From the NCBI GenBank assembly GCA_002901265.1, contig PPHI01000077.1, positions 1 to 64,000 on the forward strand: a stretch of 64,000 nucleotides of DNA, read 5' to 3'. Positions 30,806 to 40,507 of this stretch are shown piece after piece (positions within the stretch are counted from its first letter, which is position 1; each line of letters opens with the position of its first letter). Below the pieces are notes generated by a model. The model did no database searches, had not been told where the DNA came from, and saw only the letters and a list, made by a program, of their open reading frames with translations. The DNA comes from Rhodopirellula baltica. GTDB taxonomy: Bacteria; Planctomycetota; Planctomycetia; Pirellulales; Pirellulaceae. A program made the position numbers and the translations under genes.

Positions 30806-30879
30806 CATAGGCTTCAAGCTGAAGTCATCGTCACTGCAGGAGCGGTGATGATTCGTTACTCGCATCAACTTTCGGAAAC

Positions 30880-31083
30880 ATGACGATTCTTCGCGTAGGA
30901 ACCAACGAAAAGTACTCCAACAACTGGGACGACATCTTCGGGGGCAGCAAGAAAAAAGCCACCAAGAAGAAAACGACCAAAAAGGCAGCGAAGAAAAAAG
31001 CTTCCAAGAAGGTGACCGCTAAAAAGGTGACCAAGAAGGCGGCGAAGAAAAAAGCCACCAAGAAGAAGAAAGCAAAGAAATAG
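30880..31083 (+). CDS. Short Lys/Ala-rich protein with histone H1-like tail
   Basis: A 67-residue protein with a neutral head (MTILRVGTNEKYSNNWDDIFGG) and a tail made almost entirely of K, A and T (KKATKKK-type units). The tail resembles histone H1-like and bacterial nucleoid proteins, so nucleic-acid or ribosome binding is the obvious inference. The head I recall as a conserved planctomycete start, but no function is known to me. ATG at 30880 follows a weak GGAAA. It sits alone downstream of ettA and two hairpins. The biased codon use (AAG/AAA/ACC) creates internal repeats prone to slippage. Confidence 0.75.
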   Translation: MTILRVGTNEKYSNNWDDIFGGSKKKATKKKTTKKAAKKKASKKVTAKKVTKKAAKKKATKKKKAKK

Positions 31084-31569
31084 TCTGCGGTTGCAGACCT
31101 CCCTCCCCTGGCGTCCACCTCCCCCAATGACGCCTTGCGTGAATCGGACGCGGTCATATGCCCACCAACACGTGGGCCATTTATCCTGCGGTGCGCCCGC
31201 ACTCGGATCTTGAACGCGTCATTCATGCCGCTATCAGCTTTGTCGTCCAATCACGGTTCGGCTTGGCTGCCGGCGTATACGACAACCGTGCCATGCGTGG
31301 ATTCAGTTCTGTTTGAACACAGCTCTGTTTCAAGACGGTGCAAAAATCGATCGCCCTCCTTGAACTGACGGGCAAAACCCTTTGCAATGGATGCAATCTG
31401 AGTTTGCCGAGATCGCGATCCGACCCTTCGCCACGCTATTTCGGTTTGTCGTTCCAACGTCGACACGCTCCGTCGACGGAGCCAGGGCATACCACGACGA
31501 TTGTCGCCTTACCTGGGCGCAATCAAACTTTCGCGGCTGAACATACTCTCTCGGTTACAGTTTTCCACC
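31084..31569. other. Intergenic region before the 1386-residue protein
   Basis: About 490 bases with no supported gene. Frames present on both strands (for example the 79-residue minus frame at 31251-31490) have no family features. The frame of the following gene is open back to 31501, but its first 23 residues look non-coding. The region likely holds the promoter for the large gene. Confidence 0.4.
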
Positions 31570-34500
31570 ATGTCAATTGTTCCCCCACCAGAGTCGCTCG
31601 ACGATTCGCTACGGCGGCTAGCGGGATACTTGAATTTTTCAGGTGGAAGTCGCGACCCATCCATCGCCAGCCTTTGGAACGATGCGTATCAACACGCCAG
31701 CCAAGGGAACCCGCTAACCGGGACGCCCGCGTGGCTGGTGCTACACAACTGGATCGAGCACACGCTGGCGAACCTTGCATCCGGTGCCGCAGGCTTCGCC
31801 GACACGACCCAAGCGTCCGACGTCTCGAAGCTACTGCTCAGCAAGTTGCTGCCGGCATACATGGATTACCACCGGGACTTGTTGTTTCATCAAGAACCCG
31901 AAGTCCTGTTCAATGGATTCTTCTTCGCTCGCGCATCGGAAATCTTGCTGCGACTTTACAGCAACCATCGCAGCGAACAGAGCGACGGCGAATCGGTCTT
32001 GGATACCGATGTCGGCGTGGAAATGGTCAACCAAGCGATCTTGGAACTCAATGACTACGTCGGTTACCGACCGGTTGCGGTCTTAGAGAACCGCCGCTGC
32101 CAGCCCTACGAAAACGAATTCGTCCGCCCAATCCCGCTGTATGTCAAAGGCGCGGGAGTGTCGGCCGGTCCGTACTTCGATTTGATCACCTGCACCGTTG
32201 AGATCCTGAACGGCACCGATCCGTCGATCTTACGCGCCGCATCGTTCGAATTCGAGCAGCTCGCCGAACTGTCTCTCGACCCGCGAGCTTACGATTTCGA
32301 TCACCCGGTCAACCGACGGCCCAATTATCACTTCGGCGGCTGGGACGAACGCAGCGTCACCCAAGACGGCTACTACAACCGCTTCGTACTGCGGCAAGTC
32401 ACGCTGGATTCCTTGCTCGCACGTGTCACCGATTTCGACTTGGTTTCACGCCAGGGACACAACCGGGACGAATTGCTCATCGAAGCGGCAACGGTATTGG
32501 CCGGAACGATTTTGATGGCCAGCGGAATCAGCGGCTGGGGCCCAGGTGCTTATTCCAGCGATGTCACGCTAAGCACACTGATGAAACCGATCGCTGAATA
32601 CCGCGACGAGTTTTATTTGGACCGTTTGCAGCGACTGACCGGTGACCATCATGAACGCTTGAATGAAGAACAAACCGTCCGGCGGCAACCATTCGGTGCG
32701 GCGCGTCAGCACTTGAATGCTGCGCTCGCCGAAAGGCGTGCCGCACAAGTCCAGCACGTTCAACTCGCACGCCTGTATGCGCGGATGGGGTACCCCGACG
32801 CGGCGACACGACAGATCGACGTGGTTCCCGCCGCGTCGGCACGAATGATCTGTCGCATCGATTGTGAAATCACCTTGGGCTTGCGAGCCCTGCGCTCCGG
32901 AAAACTGGATGTCGCCCTGGAGGTCGCTCCGCGGGTCTATGACTTGATCATGCGGGCGATTAAATGCGGCGCGCTTGCAGACCCCTGGGACTTGATCGGG
33001 TTTGCAGGACAGTTCAGCTTGCACCCCAGTCCCGATTGCAGCGTTCACGACTCGCGTGTCGACGACTTGCTGTATCTGATCGATCAGCTGTTCAGTTACA
33101 TGGCAAAGGTATGGAGCGAGTCAGCCGCCCGCAACGACATGGCTTGTTTCGAAGCTGTCAGCAATCTCTATCGCGACGTCGCACAGTGGTGGCGTGCCTT
33201 CGGCGCCCACACGGTCGAATCGCTGGAAGCAGCCGATCCGCTTGAATCCTATGACAGCGCCAAAATGGTCGCCCGAGCGCTTCGCATTTGGCACGAGGGT
33301 GGCGCCGCGGCCGGCGATGTCAAGTTCTGGGCGCCTCACGCAGATTTCTTCGACTCGCCACGCGCCTATTCGCTGGTCGTAACTGCACTGCTTGAACGCA
33401 ACGACTTTCTGCCTTCGATGGCTTTGCTGATTCACTGGCTTGGCAATGCCGGCGAAATCGGACTCCGCCAAGGCGGTAATTCGCTGCCACGCCTGGCTGA
33501 ACGATGGCTGATGAAGCTTCGTGGATCGGGCGATGACCTGTCCACGGGTGACCTGGCGCCGTCAACGGTGAAGCCGGATCAGGTCTGGCCGTTGGCACGT
33601 AAATGTTTTGACTACTTGCAAGCGAACGCAGAGGATTTCTATCACGCGCCGCGATTTTCATTGGTCGACCAACCGGAAACGCCGCGTGACTGGGATCGCG
33701 AATTAGCTGGCGAAGGCGATGACGACGGCGGTGTTTTTGATGCCGCCTATGAAGACGTCACTTACCGAGACACTACCGATGACGGTGTCGAAGGGTCGAT
33801 CTATGAATCCGGTACCGACGTCGGAAGTCATGGTGAGTTAGAGTCTGAATGGAAGCGTCTCGTCGACCGCCTGGCGTTCCTACAGTCCCTTGCCAGAATG
33901 TGGGCCGTCGCCGCTGACATCGTGATCACCGACGAAGTCGACAACGACGGCGATCGGGCAAAAGATCAACTTGAAGCACTACGCGAATGGGCGATGTGCG
34001 CCAAGCAAAATCGCATTGGATTGCTCGAGTTGCTTGATGCCGTTCGCGCATACAAAATTGCGACTGCGGGCAGCGATCGTGATTCGATGCGTGACTATGA
34101 CCGCAGTCGTGTGCTGCGTGATTCGTTGATGGAACGGATCATTGGGACGGCTGTCGAAATGAGCGACGCCCGACGATTGATCTGTGGCGCGATCATCGCG
34201 CATGTGGATCGTCATGAAGTCTTGCACGACCAAAAATCAACCGGCCAGCAAGGGACGGTCGAAGCCGGGTTGGAAGAGATGTCTGCCGACGATGTGCAAG
34301 CGGTTCGCTTGTACGCGTCATTGATTTCAGGGAACAAGGCAATGACACGCCAACTGTTTCCCGAATACATCGACGCGATCAGCCGCGAAGACCTGCTCTA
34401 CATTCCGCTTTCGCGCGGTGGTGACCCCGTCAAAATCTTTGTCGCGCGATTGCGACAAAGAGTCCTTCGCCACCTGATGCACTGGTTGCCGCGACGAGGG

Positions 34501-35730
34501 TTGATCAGCGAAGCGTGTCGATTGATCGAAATTTCGCGGCTGATGGAACAGCAAAACAGTGTCGGGATTGGTGCCGTCACCGAGTTTGACAGCCTTTTTT
34601 GTGACGGCTTCCGTGCGATTGTCGAATCGGTGGTTGCGGCCGTTCGTGGTGAATTCAACGAACTCCACGATCACAGCGATACCGGAGCGAACATTGCCAA
34701 AGACGAAGACTTGGCAGGCAACGTTCTGATTCCGTTGATCGAGCGACTTACCGAAACCATGCTCGGTTCCTGGCTCGCACACAGCCAGACCCTGCGACTG
34801 TCACCGCTGGAAACCGTTGCAGACCGAGGACAATGGGAACGCTTGGTCAATTTCATTCGCCGATACGGTGACCCGATCTTCACGCAGGTTTTCCTGCAAC
34901 TGGGACATGTTCGCGCAATCTTGCACCAGGGTGTTGCGGATTGGTTGCAGCGTGTGATCGAAGAAGACGAGGCTCAGATTTCAGACATGCACTTGTTCCA
35001 AGATCTGAGCAGCGGCGAGTTGCGAATGGAACAAGCGGAACGCTGGATCACGCTCGTTTATGAATCGCTGATCGATCACCATTCTGAATACCAGGACTAC
35101 AACAGCACCACAACGCAAAGCGACCGTGGCGATCTGGTTTATATGTTCTTGGATTTCTTGCGACTGCGGGCAAGTTACGAACGGATCGCATGGAACTTGA
35201 AACCCGTCATGTGGGCACATGAAGTGCTTGTCGGCGAAGGCCTGGAAGATGCCGCGATGATGTGGCGAAGAAGCTTGAGTGAGCGAATCGGTGCCGAAGC
35301 TGACAAGTTTGTCGATCGACTGCGCAGGATGCAAAAGAACTACTCCATGCGAATGCCGACCGTGGCGGATCGCATCTTGGAACGTTTTGTCCAACCGATG
35401 ACAATCGCGCGAATGCGGGCATTGGTGTTGCCGGCGATGCAAGACGCGGAGGCGGGGACGAACATTGCACGCTTCGAACTACTTGAGGCAGAGGCGGAAC
35501 TGCTATCGCGAACTCCTACCGGCGCGGGGCTGGATGTGCCAACTTGGTTGGCCGCGTTGGAAGAAGAGGTCGACCGATTGGCAAAGCGTAACGCTAGCAG
35601 CGAAATCGACCCGGAAGCATTGATGACGATTCCGATGGACCCGTTAAGCCTCAAAGAGTTGGATGAGCAACTTGACATTGCCCAATCCCAAGGCCGCGGG
35701 CTTCCTCACATGCGGTCGAAGAAGGAATAA
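31570..35730 (+). CDS. Giant protein of unknown function (1386 residues)
   Basis: I do not recognise this family. No signal peptide and no hydrophobic segment long enough to span a membrane, so it is predicted to be cytoplasmic. It is mostly helical with many charged and Trp/Arg/Leu-rich stretches. About residues 710-760 form a very acidic, probably disordered linker (EGDDDGGVFDAAYEDVTYRD) separating an N-terminal half from a C-terminal half. The C-terminus ends in a predicted coiled-coil-like EVDRLAKRNASSE segment. No ATPase, nuclease, kinase or protease motif was seen. Start ATG 31570 (MSIVPPPESLDD) is preferred to a TTG at 31501. It ends 85 bases before rhaB and is probably its own unit. 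Confidence 0.85.
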   Translation: MSIVPPPESLDDSLRRLAGYLNFSGGSRDPSIASLWNDAYQHASQGNPLTGTPAWLVLHNWIEHTLANLASGAAGFADTTQASDVSKLLLSKLLPAYMDYHRDLLFHQEPEVLFNGFFFARASEILLRLYSNHRSEQSDGESVLDTDVGVEMVNQAILELNDYVGYRPVAVLENRRCQPYENEFVRPIPLYVKGAGVSAGPYFDLITCTVEILNGTDPSILRAASFEFEQLAELSLDPRAYDFDHPVNRRPNYHFGGWDERSVTQDGYYNRFVLRQVTLDSLLARVTDFDLVSRQGHNRDELLIEAATVLAGTILMASGISGWGPGAYSSDVTLSTLMKPIAEYRDEFYLDRLQRLTGDHHERLNEEQTVRRQPFGAARQHLNAALAERRAAQVQHVQLARLYARMGYPDAATRQIDVVPAASARMICRIDCEITLGLRALRSGKLDVALEVAPRVYDLIMRAIKCGALADPWDLIGFAGQFSLHPSPDCSVHDSRVDDLLYLIDQLFSYMAKVWSESAARNDMACFEAVSNLYRDVAQWWRAFGAHTVESLEAADPLESYDSAKMVARALRIWHEGGAAAGDVKFWAPHADFFDSPRAYSLVVTALLERNDFLPSMALLIHWLGNAGEIGLRQGGNSLPRLAERWLMKLRGSGDDLSTGDLAPSTVKPDQVWPLARKCFDYLQANAEDFYHAPRFSLVDQPETPRDWDRELAGEGDDDGGVFDAAYEDVTYRDTTDDGVEGSIYESGTDVGSHGELESEWKRLVDRLAFLQSLARMWAVAADIVITDEVDNDGDRAKDQLEALREWAMCAKQNRIGLLELLDAVRAYKIATAGSDRDSMRDYDRSRVLRDSLMERIIGTAVEMSDARRLICGAIIAHVDRHEVLHDQKSTGQQGTVEAGLEEMSADDVQAVRLYASLISGNKAMTRQLFPEYIDAISREDLLYIPLSRGGDPVKIFVARLRQRVLRHLMHWLPRRGLISEACRLIEISRLMEQQNSVGIGAVTEFDSLFCDGFRAIVESVVAAVRGEFNELHDHSDTGANIAKDEDLAGNVLIPLIERLTETMLGSWLAHSQTLRLSPLETVADRGQWERLVNFIRRYGDPIFTQVFLQLGHVRAILHQGVADWLQRVIEEDEAQISDMHLFQDLSSGELRMEQAERWITLVYESLIDHHSEYQDYNSTTTQSDRGDLVYMFLDFLRLRASYERIAWNLKPVMWAHEVLVGEGLEDAAMMWRRSLSERIGAEADKFVDRLRRMQKNYSMRMPTVADRILERFVQPMTIARMRALVLPAMQDAEAGTNIARFELLEAEAELLSRTPTGAGLDVPTWLAALEEEVDRLAKRNASSEIDPEALMTIPMDPLSLKELDEQLDIAQSQGRGLPHMRSKKE

Positions 35731-35815
35731 CGCCACACTGGCATGCTTTAACGGGCTGCATTCTGTTATCATCAGGCTTTAACGCTTTCTCACCGTCAGC
35801 CCTCCCGCCTCTGCC

Positions 35816-37360
35816 ATGATACACAGCCCCGTCCATTTAGCCGTCGACCTTGGTGCCAGCAGCGGACGTGTGATAGCGGGTTGGTTGGACGACGGCGCAC
35901 TGACGCTGGAAGAGGTCCATCGCTTCGTCAACGAACCGGTCCTGATGCAGGACTCATTGCAATGGAACGTGCACGCACTATGGGCGGAGATTCTCGAAGG
36001 GCTCCGCAAAGCAGCGATCAAGTACGACGTCGTCCGATCGGTGGGCGTTGATACCTGGGGGGTCGACTATGTGTTGCTCGACAGTAACGATCAATTGGTC
36101 GGTCCCGTGCGAAATTACCGTGACTCGCGAACACACGGAATGTTGGCCCGGGCATGCGAACGTCTTGGTGGCGCGGATGTCGGTCGGGCAAAGATTTTCG
36201 AAGCGACCGGTTTGCAGTTTATGGAGATCAACACGGTCTATCAGTTGTTCGCCGCAGCGGAACTGAAAGAACGCTCACTCGAGATCGCTGATCACTTCTT
36301 AATGATGGGCGACTTTTTTCATTGGCTGCTCTCCGGAAAACGCAGCATCGAAGCGACAAACGCTTCAACGACACAGATGGTTGATCCGTCGACCGGCAGA
36401 TGGCAAATCGAACTGTTGAAAGAACTGGGCATTCCAGGACGTTTGTTCGAGCCGACCGTGCAGCCGGGAACGGTGCTCGGCAACATTCAGCCATCGGTTG
36501 CCGAAGCGACCGGTTTGGATGACGTTCCCGTCGTGGTACCCGCGACCCACGACACTGGTTCCGCAGTGATCTCGGTGCCCGTCGATGATTTCGCACCCGA
36601 GAAACCGGATTGGTGCTACATCAGTTCGGGGACATGGTCGCTGATGGGTTGTGAGCTGGCGACACCACGCGTCAACAACCTCTGTTCGGAATTGAACTTC
36701 ACCAACGAAGGCGGCGTGGCGGGTAGCACACGGTTGCTGAAAAACATCGGTGGACTGTGGATTTTCCAGCAGCTTCGTAAATCGATGCAGCGTCAGGGCG
36801 AAGACGTTTCTTGGGAACAGATGGTTCGCCAAGCCAGCCAAGCGACTGCGTTCGAGCTGCTGATTGATCCAGACAGTCAAGACTTCGTCGCGCCTCACGA
36901 TATGTTGTCCGCGATCAAGCAGTACGCAGAAACGACGGGCCAGCCGATTCCCGAAACGGACGGCGGGTACTACCGAGCCGCTTTAGAAGGTCTCGCCTTG
37001 CGTTACCGCGTCTGCCTGGGAATGTTGGAGCAACTTGTCGAGAACCGAATCGAAACGATCCACATCGTCGGCGGCGGGACAATGAATGAACTGCTCTGTC
37101 AAATGACCGCCGATGCCTGTGACCGAACCGTCGTTGCCGGGCCTGTCGAAGCCACCGCAATCGGCAACTTGGTGATGCAGATGATTGGTACCGATGTGAT
37201 TCAAGGGGATGGGGAGCTTTCCAGCGCCATCCGCAGTGCTCGCGGAATCGTTCGCGAAAGCTTCGAAGTGAAAACGTATCGCCCCCATCAACCGAGAAAC
37301 TGGGACGAGCCGGCAGAACGCTTCCTGGCTCTGTCCGCACAGGGTGCATCGGTCGAATAG
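35816..37360 (+). CDS. rhaB: Rhamnulokinase (FGGY family)
   Basis: Phosphorylates L-rhamnulose to rhamnulose-1-phosphate in rhamnose breakdown. The N-terminal ATPase fold shows AVDLGASSGRVIAGWL. Rhamnulokinase-type segments follow: GVDTWGVDYVLLD, then PVRNYRDSRT, ATGLQFMEINTVYQL, VPATHDTGSAV and YISSGTWSLMGCE, and the C-terminal GGGTMNELLCQMTADA. Length 514 is normal. The gene overlaps the next by one base (TAGTG). No rhamnose isomerase or aldolase is in the window; these may lie elsewhere. Rhamnose-containing algal polysaccharides are a known planctomycete carbon source. Confidence 0.93.
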   Translation: MIHSPVHLAVDLGASSGRVIAGWLDDGALTLEEVHRFVNEPVLMQDSLQWNVHALWAEILEGLRKAAIKYDVVRSVGVDTWGVDYVLLDSNDQLVGPVRNYRDSRTHGMLARACERLGGADVGRAKIFEATGLQFMEINTVYQLFAAAELKERSLEIADHFLMMGDFFHWLLSGKRSIEATNASTTQMVDPSTGRWQIELLKELGIPGRLFEPTVQPGTVLGNIQPSVAEATGLDDVPVVVPATHDTGSAVISVPVDDFAPEKPDWCYISSGTWSLMGCELATPRVNNLCSELNFTNEGGVAGSTRLLKNIGGLWIFQQLRKSMQRQGEDVSWEQMVRQASQATAFELLIDPDSQDFVAPHDMLSAIKQYAETTGQPIPETDGGYYRAALEGLALRYRVCLGMLEQLVENRIETIHIVGGGTMNELLCQMTADACDRTVVAGPVEATAIGNLVMQMIGTDVIQGDGELSSAIRSARGIVRESFEVKTYRPHQPRNWDEPAERFLALSAQGASVE

Positions 37361-37929
37361 TGGATAAGAACCAGCTCCGGCGGCTTGCTCGCCAAGCGCG
37401 CCAATCCCAGCAAGAACGCGATCGGCTGAGCGAAGCCATCTGTGCTCGGCTGCACGATCTCGAAGCGTTTCGCCAGGCTCGCCGCGTTCTTTGGTACGTG
37501 GGTGCCCGCGATGAAGTCGCTACGCGGGCTGCGATTACGTCGTCTTTGACGGCCGATCAAAGCGTCGCGGTTCCCTACTGTGTCGGTGACGATTTGCGGC
37601 TTTTCGATTTGCAATCGACGGACGAATTGGTCCGTGGGGCATTTGGAATCGAAGAACCTGCGGAACAGCTTCGCGTCGATTCGGATCGGAATGTCACACC
37701 CGAACAGGTCGATTTCGTCATCGTGCCTGGGTTGGCCTTCGACCTTGCCGGAGGGCGACTGGGGTACGGCCGGGGGTACTACGACCGCACTCTGGAACGG
37801 CTGCGCGAAGGGACGCTCCGTGTCGCACTCGCATTCGAATGCCAGATCTTTGACCGGGTCCCAATGGAACCGCACGACATCCGCATGGACCTGATTTTGA
37901 CAGAGCGACAAGCGATCGATTGCCGATAA
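37360..37929 (+). CDS. 5-formyltetrahydrofolate cyclo-ligase
   Basis: Converts 5-formyl-THF to 5,10-methenyl-THF with ATP, in one-carbon metabolism. Visible signatures are the basic N-terminus (KNQLRRLARQARQ), FVIVPGLAFDLAGGRLGYGRGYYDR (substrate and ATP loop) and the C-terminal DLILTE. Length 189 fits. The start is GTG at 37360, sharing one base with the rhaB stop, so translation is probably coupled. There is no metabolic link to rhamnose; the pairing may be only positional. Confidence 0.93.
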   Translation: MDKNQLRRLARQARQSQQERDRLSEAICARLHDLEAFRQARRVLWYVGARDEVATRAAITSSLTADQSVAVPYCVGDDLRLFDLQSTDELVRGAFGIEEPAEQLRVDSDRNVTPEQVDFVIVPGLAFDLAGGRLGYGRGYYDRTLERLREGTLRVALAFECQIFDRVPMEPHDIRMDLILTERQAIDCR

Positions 37930-38012
37930 AGCTGGGGTGCCCGCAGGCCAGCAAGCTTGGTACGCTTTTGCGGCACAAAACGGTGTCGCCAACTCCTACG
38001 CCTACTCCCTGG

Positions 38013-39044
38013 ATGCTGAAAGTGCCTCACGCTTGCATTGGCCCCATCTCAGTTCATTTTCCCGAACGAGTCGAAACGAACGAGCAACTTCAGCAAGAGT
38101 TTCCGAAATGGGACCTGCCTTTAATCGAAGAGAAAACGGGGATTCGTCAACGGCACGTCGCCGCAGAAGGCGAAACGTCGAGCGACTTGGCGGTGAAGGC
38201 ATCGGAAAAGCTATTCAGCGACTATGGAATCGACCGTGAATCGATCGATTTCCTATTGTTTTGTACGCAGACGCCAGACTACCCGCTGCCGACGACAAGC
38301 TGCCTGATTCAGGATCGCCTATCGCTGCGAACCTCGTGCGGCGCGCTGGACTTTAATCTGGGCTGCAGTGGTTATGTCTACGGATTGGCGATGGCCGAAG
38401 GCCTGATCCAAAGTGGCATGGCCAAGCGAATTTTATTTCTGACCGCTGAAACCTACACCAAATACATCGACGCAGACGACCGTAGCTTGCGGACGATTTT
38501 TGGAGACGCGGCAGCCGCCACACTGATCACCGCTGAAGCGACTCCGTCGCTGTGGGGGTGCCAGTTCGGGAGCGACGGCAGTGGGGGTGACATGCTACTC
38601 GTTGGCGACGGCGGTGCGCGTGCTGCCTGCGACGCGATCAAACCGCGACACCGCAAACGCTGGAAAAGCCGTTTGTACATGGACGGGCCCAGTCTGATTA
38701 ACTTTACGGTGGACGCCGTTCCCCGGATGATTGACGACATTTTGAGCGAAAACGGGCTGTCCGATTCGGATATCTCGATGTATCTAATGCACCAGGCGAC
38801 TTGGAAAATGCTCGACCAACTGCGGCAGCGGATGGGAATTGATTCTCATCGTTTGCCGATTGAGCTTTCCGAGATTGGCAATACCGTCTCGTGCACACTG
38901 CCAATCTTGATCGATCAGCTCCGTAAGGCTGGCCGATTGGATCGGGAATCCGTTAACATGCTGGTCGGTTTTGGTGTTGGGCTTTCGTGGGCAGGTTGCC
39001 TTTGGAAAGACGTGTGGTCTCAGGCGGCTCCGACAGGAAATTGA
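38013..39044 (+). CDS. 3-oxoacyl-ACP synthase III family protein (KAS III-like)
   Basis: Thiolase-fold condensing enzyme. The catalytic triad is intact: C118 in FNLGCSGYVYG, H260 in LMHQATWKM and N290 in EIGNTVSCTLP. The GFGVGLSWAG signature closes the fold. It differs from standard FabH in the substrate region (RTIFGDAAAATLITAE, then HRKRWKSRLYMDGPSL), so initiation of a specialised acyl chain, or acyl transfer to a secondary product or surface glycan, is possible. No ACP, reductase or dehydratase is adjacent. Start is ATG 38013 rather than the frame start 37920, which overlaps the preceding gene. Length 343 residues. Confidence 0.88.
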   Translation: MLKVPHACIGPISVHFPERVETNEQLQQEFPKWDLPLIEEKTGIRQRHVAAEGETSSDLAVKASEKLFSDYGIDRESIDFLLFCTQTPDYPLPTTSCLIQDRLSLRTSCGALDFNLGCSGYVYGLAMAEGLIQSGMAKRILFLTAETYTKYIDADDRSLRTIFGDAAAATLITAEATPSLWGCQFGSDGSGGDMLLVGDGGARAACDAIKPRHRKRWKSRLYMDGPSLINFTVDAVPRMIDDILSENGLSDSDISMYLMHQATWKMLDQLRQRMGIDSHRLPIELSEIGNTVSCTLPILIDQLRKAGRLDRESVNMLVGFGVGLSWAGCLWKDVWSQAAPTGN

Positions 39045-39110
39045 GCACAACGGATTGAGCACAACCGCACCGCGTTGACATGGTCATGTTTGGCGTGAGG
39101 GCCTTGGGAG

Positions 39111-39671
39111 ATGTCTGAATCGATGAGCGGGAGATTGCTAATCGCGTCTCCTTACCTAAGCGACCCGAATTTCATGCGCACGGTCGTGTTGATTGTCAAT
39201 CACGACGACGAAGGCGCATTCGGCGTGACGCTGACTCGGCCAACGGACAAACGGTTGAGCGAAATCGTCGAACTTTCGCTGCCCGTCGGACAAGTTCGCA
39301 GCGACGATTTGATTTTCGAAGGCGGCCCGGTCGAAGGACCACTTCTGGCGATTCACGATTTGAGCGGCATCGGTGCCCCGGTCGGCGAGCAGAACGCTGG
39401 GTTATGGCTGACCGGCGACGACGACCACCTAAGGATTTTGCTGCAGCGTACCGACGCACGCGTCCGATTCATCGCGCAGTACTCCGGTTGGGGACCAGGC
39501 CAGTTGGAAATGGAGATGCGGACCGGCGGATGGCTGGTCGGAGCCGCTGACTGCGACGTCGTGTTTGCCGATCCCGAGAAGACCTGGGAAGCCGCCGTGA
39601 AACGGTGTGGGCACGCGATCCTCTCAAGCATCTCGCCGGGGCTTCAATTTAGTGATCCGTCGGTCAATTGA
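39111..39671 (+). CDS. YqgE/AlgH family protein
   Basis: Member of the widespread YqgE/AlgH family, without an agreed biochemical function; AlgH was linked to alginate regulation in Pseudomonas. MSGRLLIASPYLSDPNFMRTVVLIVNHDDEGAFGVTLTRP and FEGGPVEGPLLAIHD are family hallmarks, and YSGWGPGQLEMEMRTGGWL is the most diagnostic segment. Length 186 is normal. ATG at 39111 has TGGGAG upstream. The PPP phosphatase starts 13 bases after its stop, so the two are likely co-transcribed. Confidence 0.95.
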   Translation: MSESMSGRLLIASPYLSDPNFMRTVVLIVNHDDEGAFGVTLTRPTDKRLSEIVELSLPVGQVRSDDLIFEGGPVEGPLLAIHDLSGIGAPVGEQNAGLWLTGDDDHLRILLQRTDARVRFIAQYSGWGPGQLEMEMRTGGWLVGAADCDVVFADPEKTWEAAVKRCGHAILSSISPGLQFSDPSVN

Positions 39672-39684
39672 TCCCAGTGGTGTC

Positions 39685-40479
39685 ATGCGTCGTTTCGTAA
39701 TCGGTGACATTCACGGCTGTTCCAAAGCGCTGCGAACGTTGATCGATACGATTGCGCCCACCGAACAGGACGAATTGATCTTCTTAGGCGACTATGTCGA
39801 TCGTGGTCCGGACAGCCGTGGCGTGATCGATCAACTGGTAGAGCTGCAATCACGCTGTAACGTCGTCGCACTTCGCGGCAATCACGAAATCATGCTCTGC
39901 GGTGTCGCGTTCAGTCACCTGCCAGCAGAAATGTGGTTGAATTCGGGCGGCAACGCGACCGTCACCAGTTACGGCGGATCGCTCGACAAAATTCCCGAAT
40001 CGCATGTGAAGTTCTTGCGAGGATTACGTCCTCACTATGAAACACAGAATGCGATCTTCGTCCACGCGAACTATGATCACACGCTTCCGATGGAAGCTCA
40101 GCCTGACGATATTCGCTATTGGACACACTTAACGCGGGCCCCGATGCCACATTGCAGTGGCAAGCGTGTCTACGTCGGGCACACGCCGCAAGGCAACGGA
40201 ATGATTTTGGACTTGGGTCACCTCGTCTGCGTGGACACGTATTGCTTCGGCAATGGGTACCTGACCGCGATGAATGTGGGGACCGATGAGTGTATCCAGG
40301 TTGATAAGAAGGGGTTCCGCCGGCGAGTACCGGCCGAAGCCTTGTTTCAATTTGTCGGCAGCGCGATGCGGTCTGTCCGAGCTTTGATTCGCCGCCAGCA
40401 TTCCGACGAGCCACCATCCCCGACCGAACCTGACGTCAGCTTGCCTAAGTCGCAAGGCGAAAATCGCCCGACCGATTAG
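39685..40479 (+). CDS. PPP-family serine/threonine phosphatase
   Basis: Metallophosphoesterase of the PPP type, likely removing phosphate from proteins or small molecules such as diadenosine tetraphosphate. Canonical motifs are GDIHGC near residue 7, GDYVDRGPDS near 36, RGNHEIMLCG near 65, a His in FVHANYDH and VGHTPQGNG. Length 264. Start is ATG 39685 (MRRFVIGDIHG), not the frame start 39607, which overlaps the AlgH gene without similarity. Short gaps to AlgH (13 bases) and the histidine kinase (28 bases) suggest an operon. Its C-terminal tail is Pro/Ser-rich and probably disordered. Confidence 0.92.
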   Translation: MRRFVIGDIHGCSKALRTLIDTIAPTEQDELIFLGDYVDRGPDSRGVIDQLVELQSRCNVVALRGNHEIMLCGVAFSHLPAEMWLNSGGNATVTSYGGSLDKIPESHVKFLRGLRPHYETQNAIFVHANYDHTLPMEAQPDDIRYWTHLTRAPMPHCSGKRVYVGHTPQGNGMILDLGHLVCVDTYCFGNGYLTAMNVGTDECIQVDKKGFRRRVPAEALFQFVGSAMRSVRALIRRQHSDEPPSPTEPDVSLPKSQGENRPTD

Positions 40480-40507
40480 CCCCGCCTTCTGAATTCACTT
40501 GCACCAC

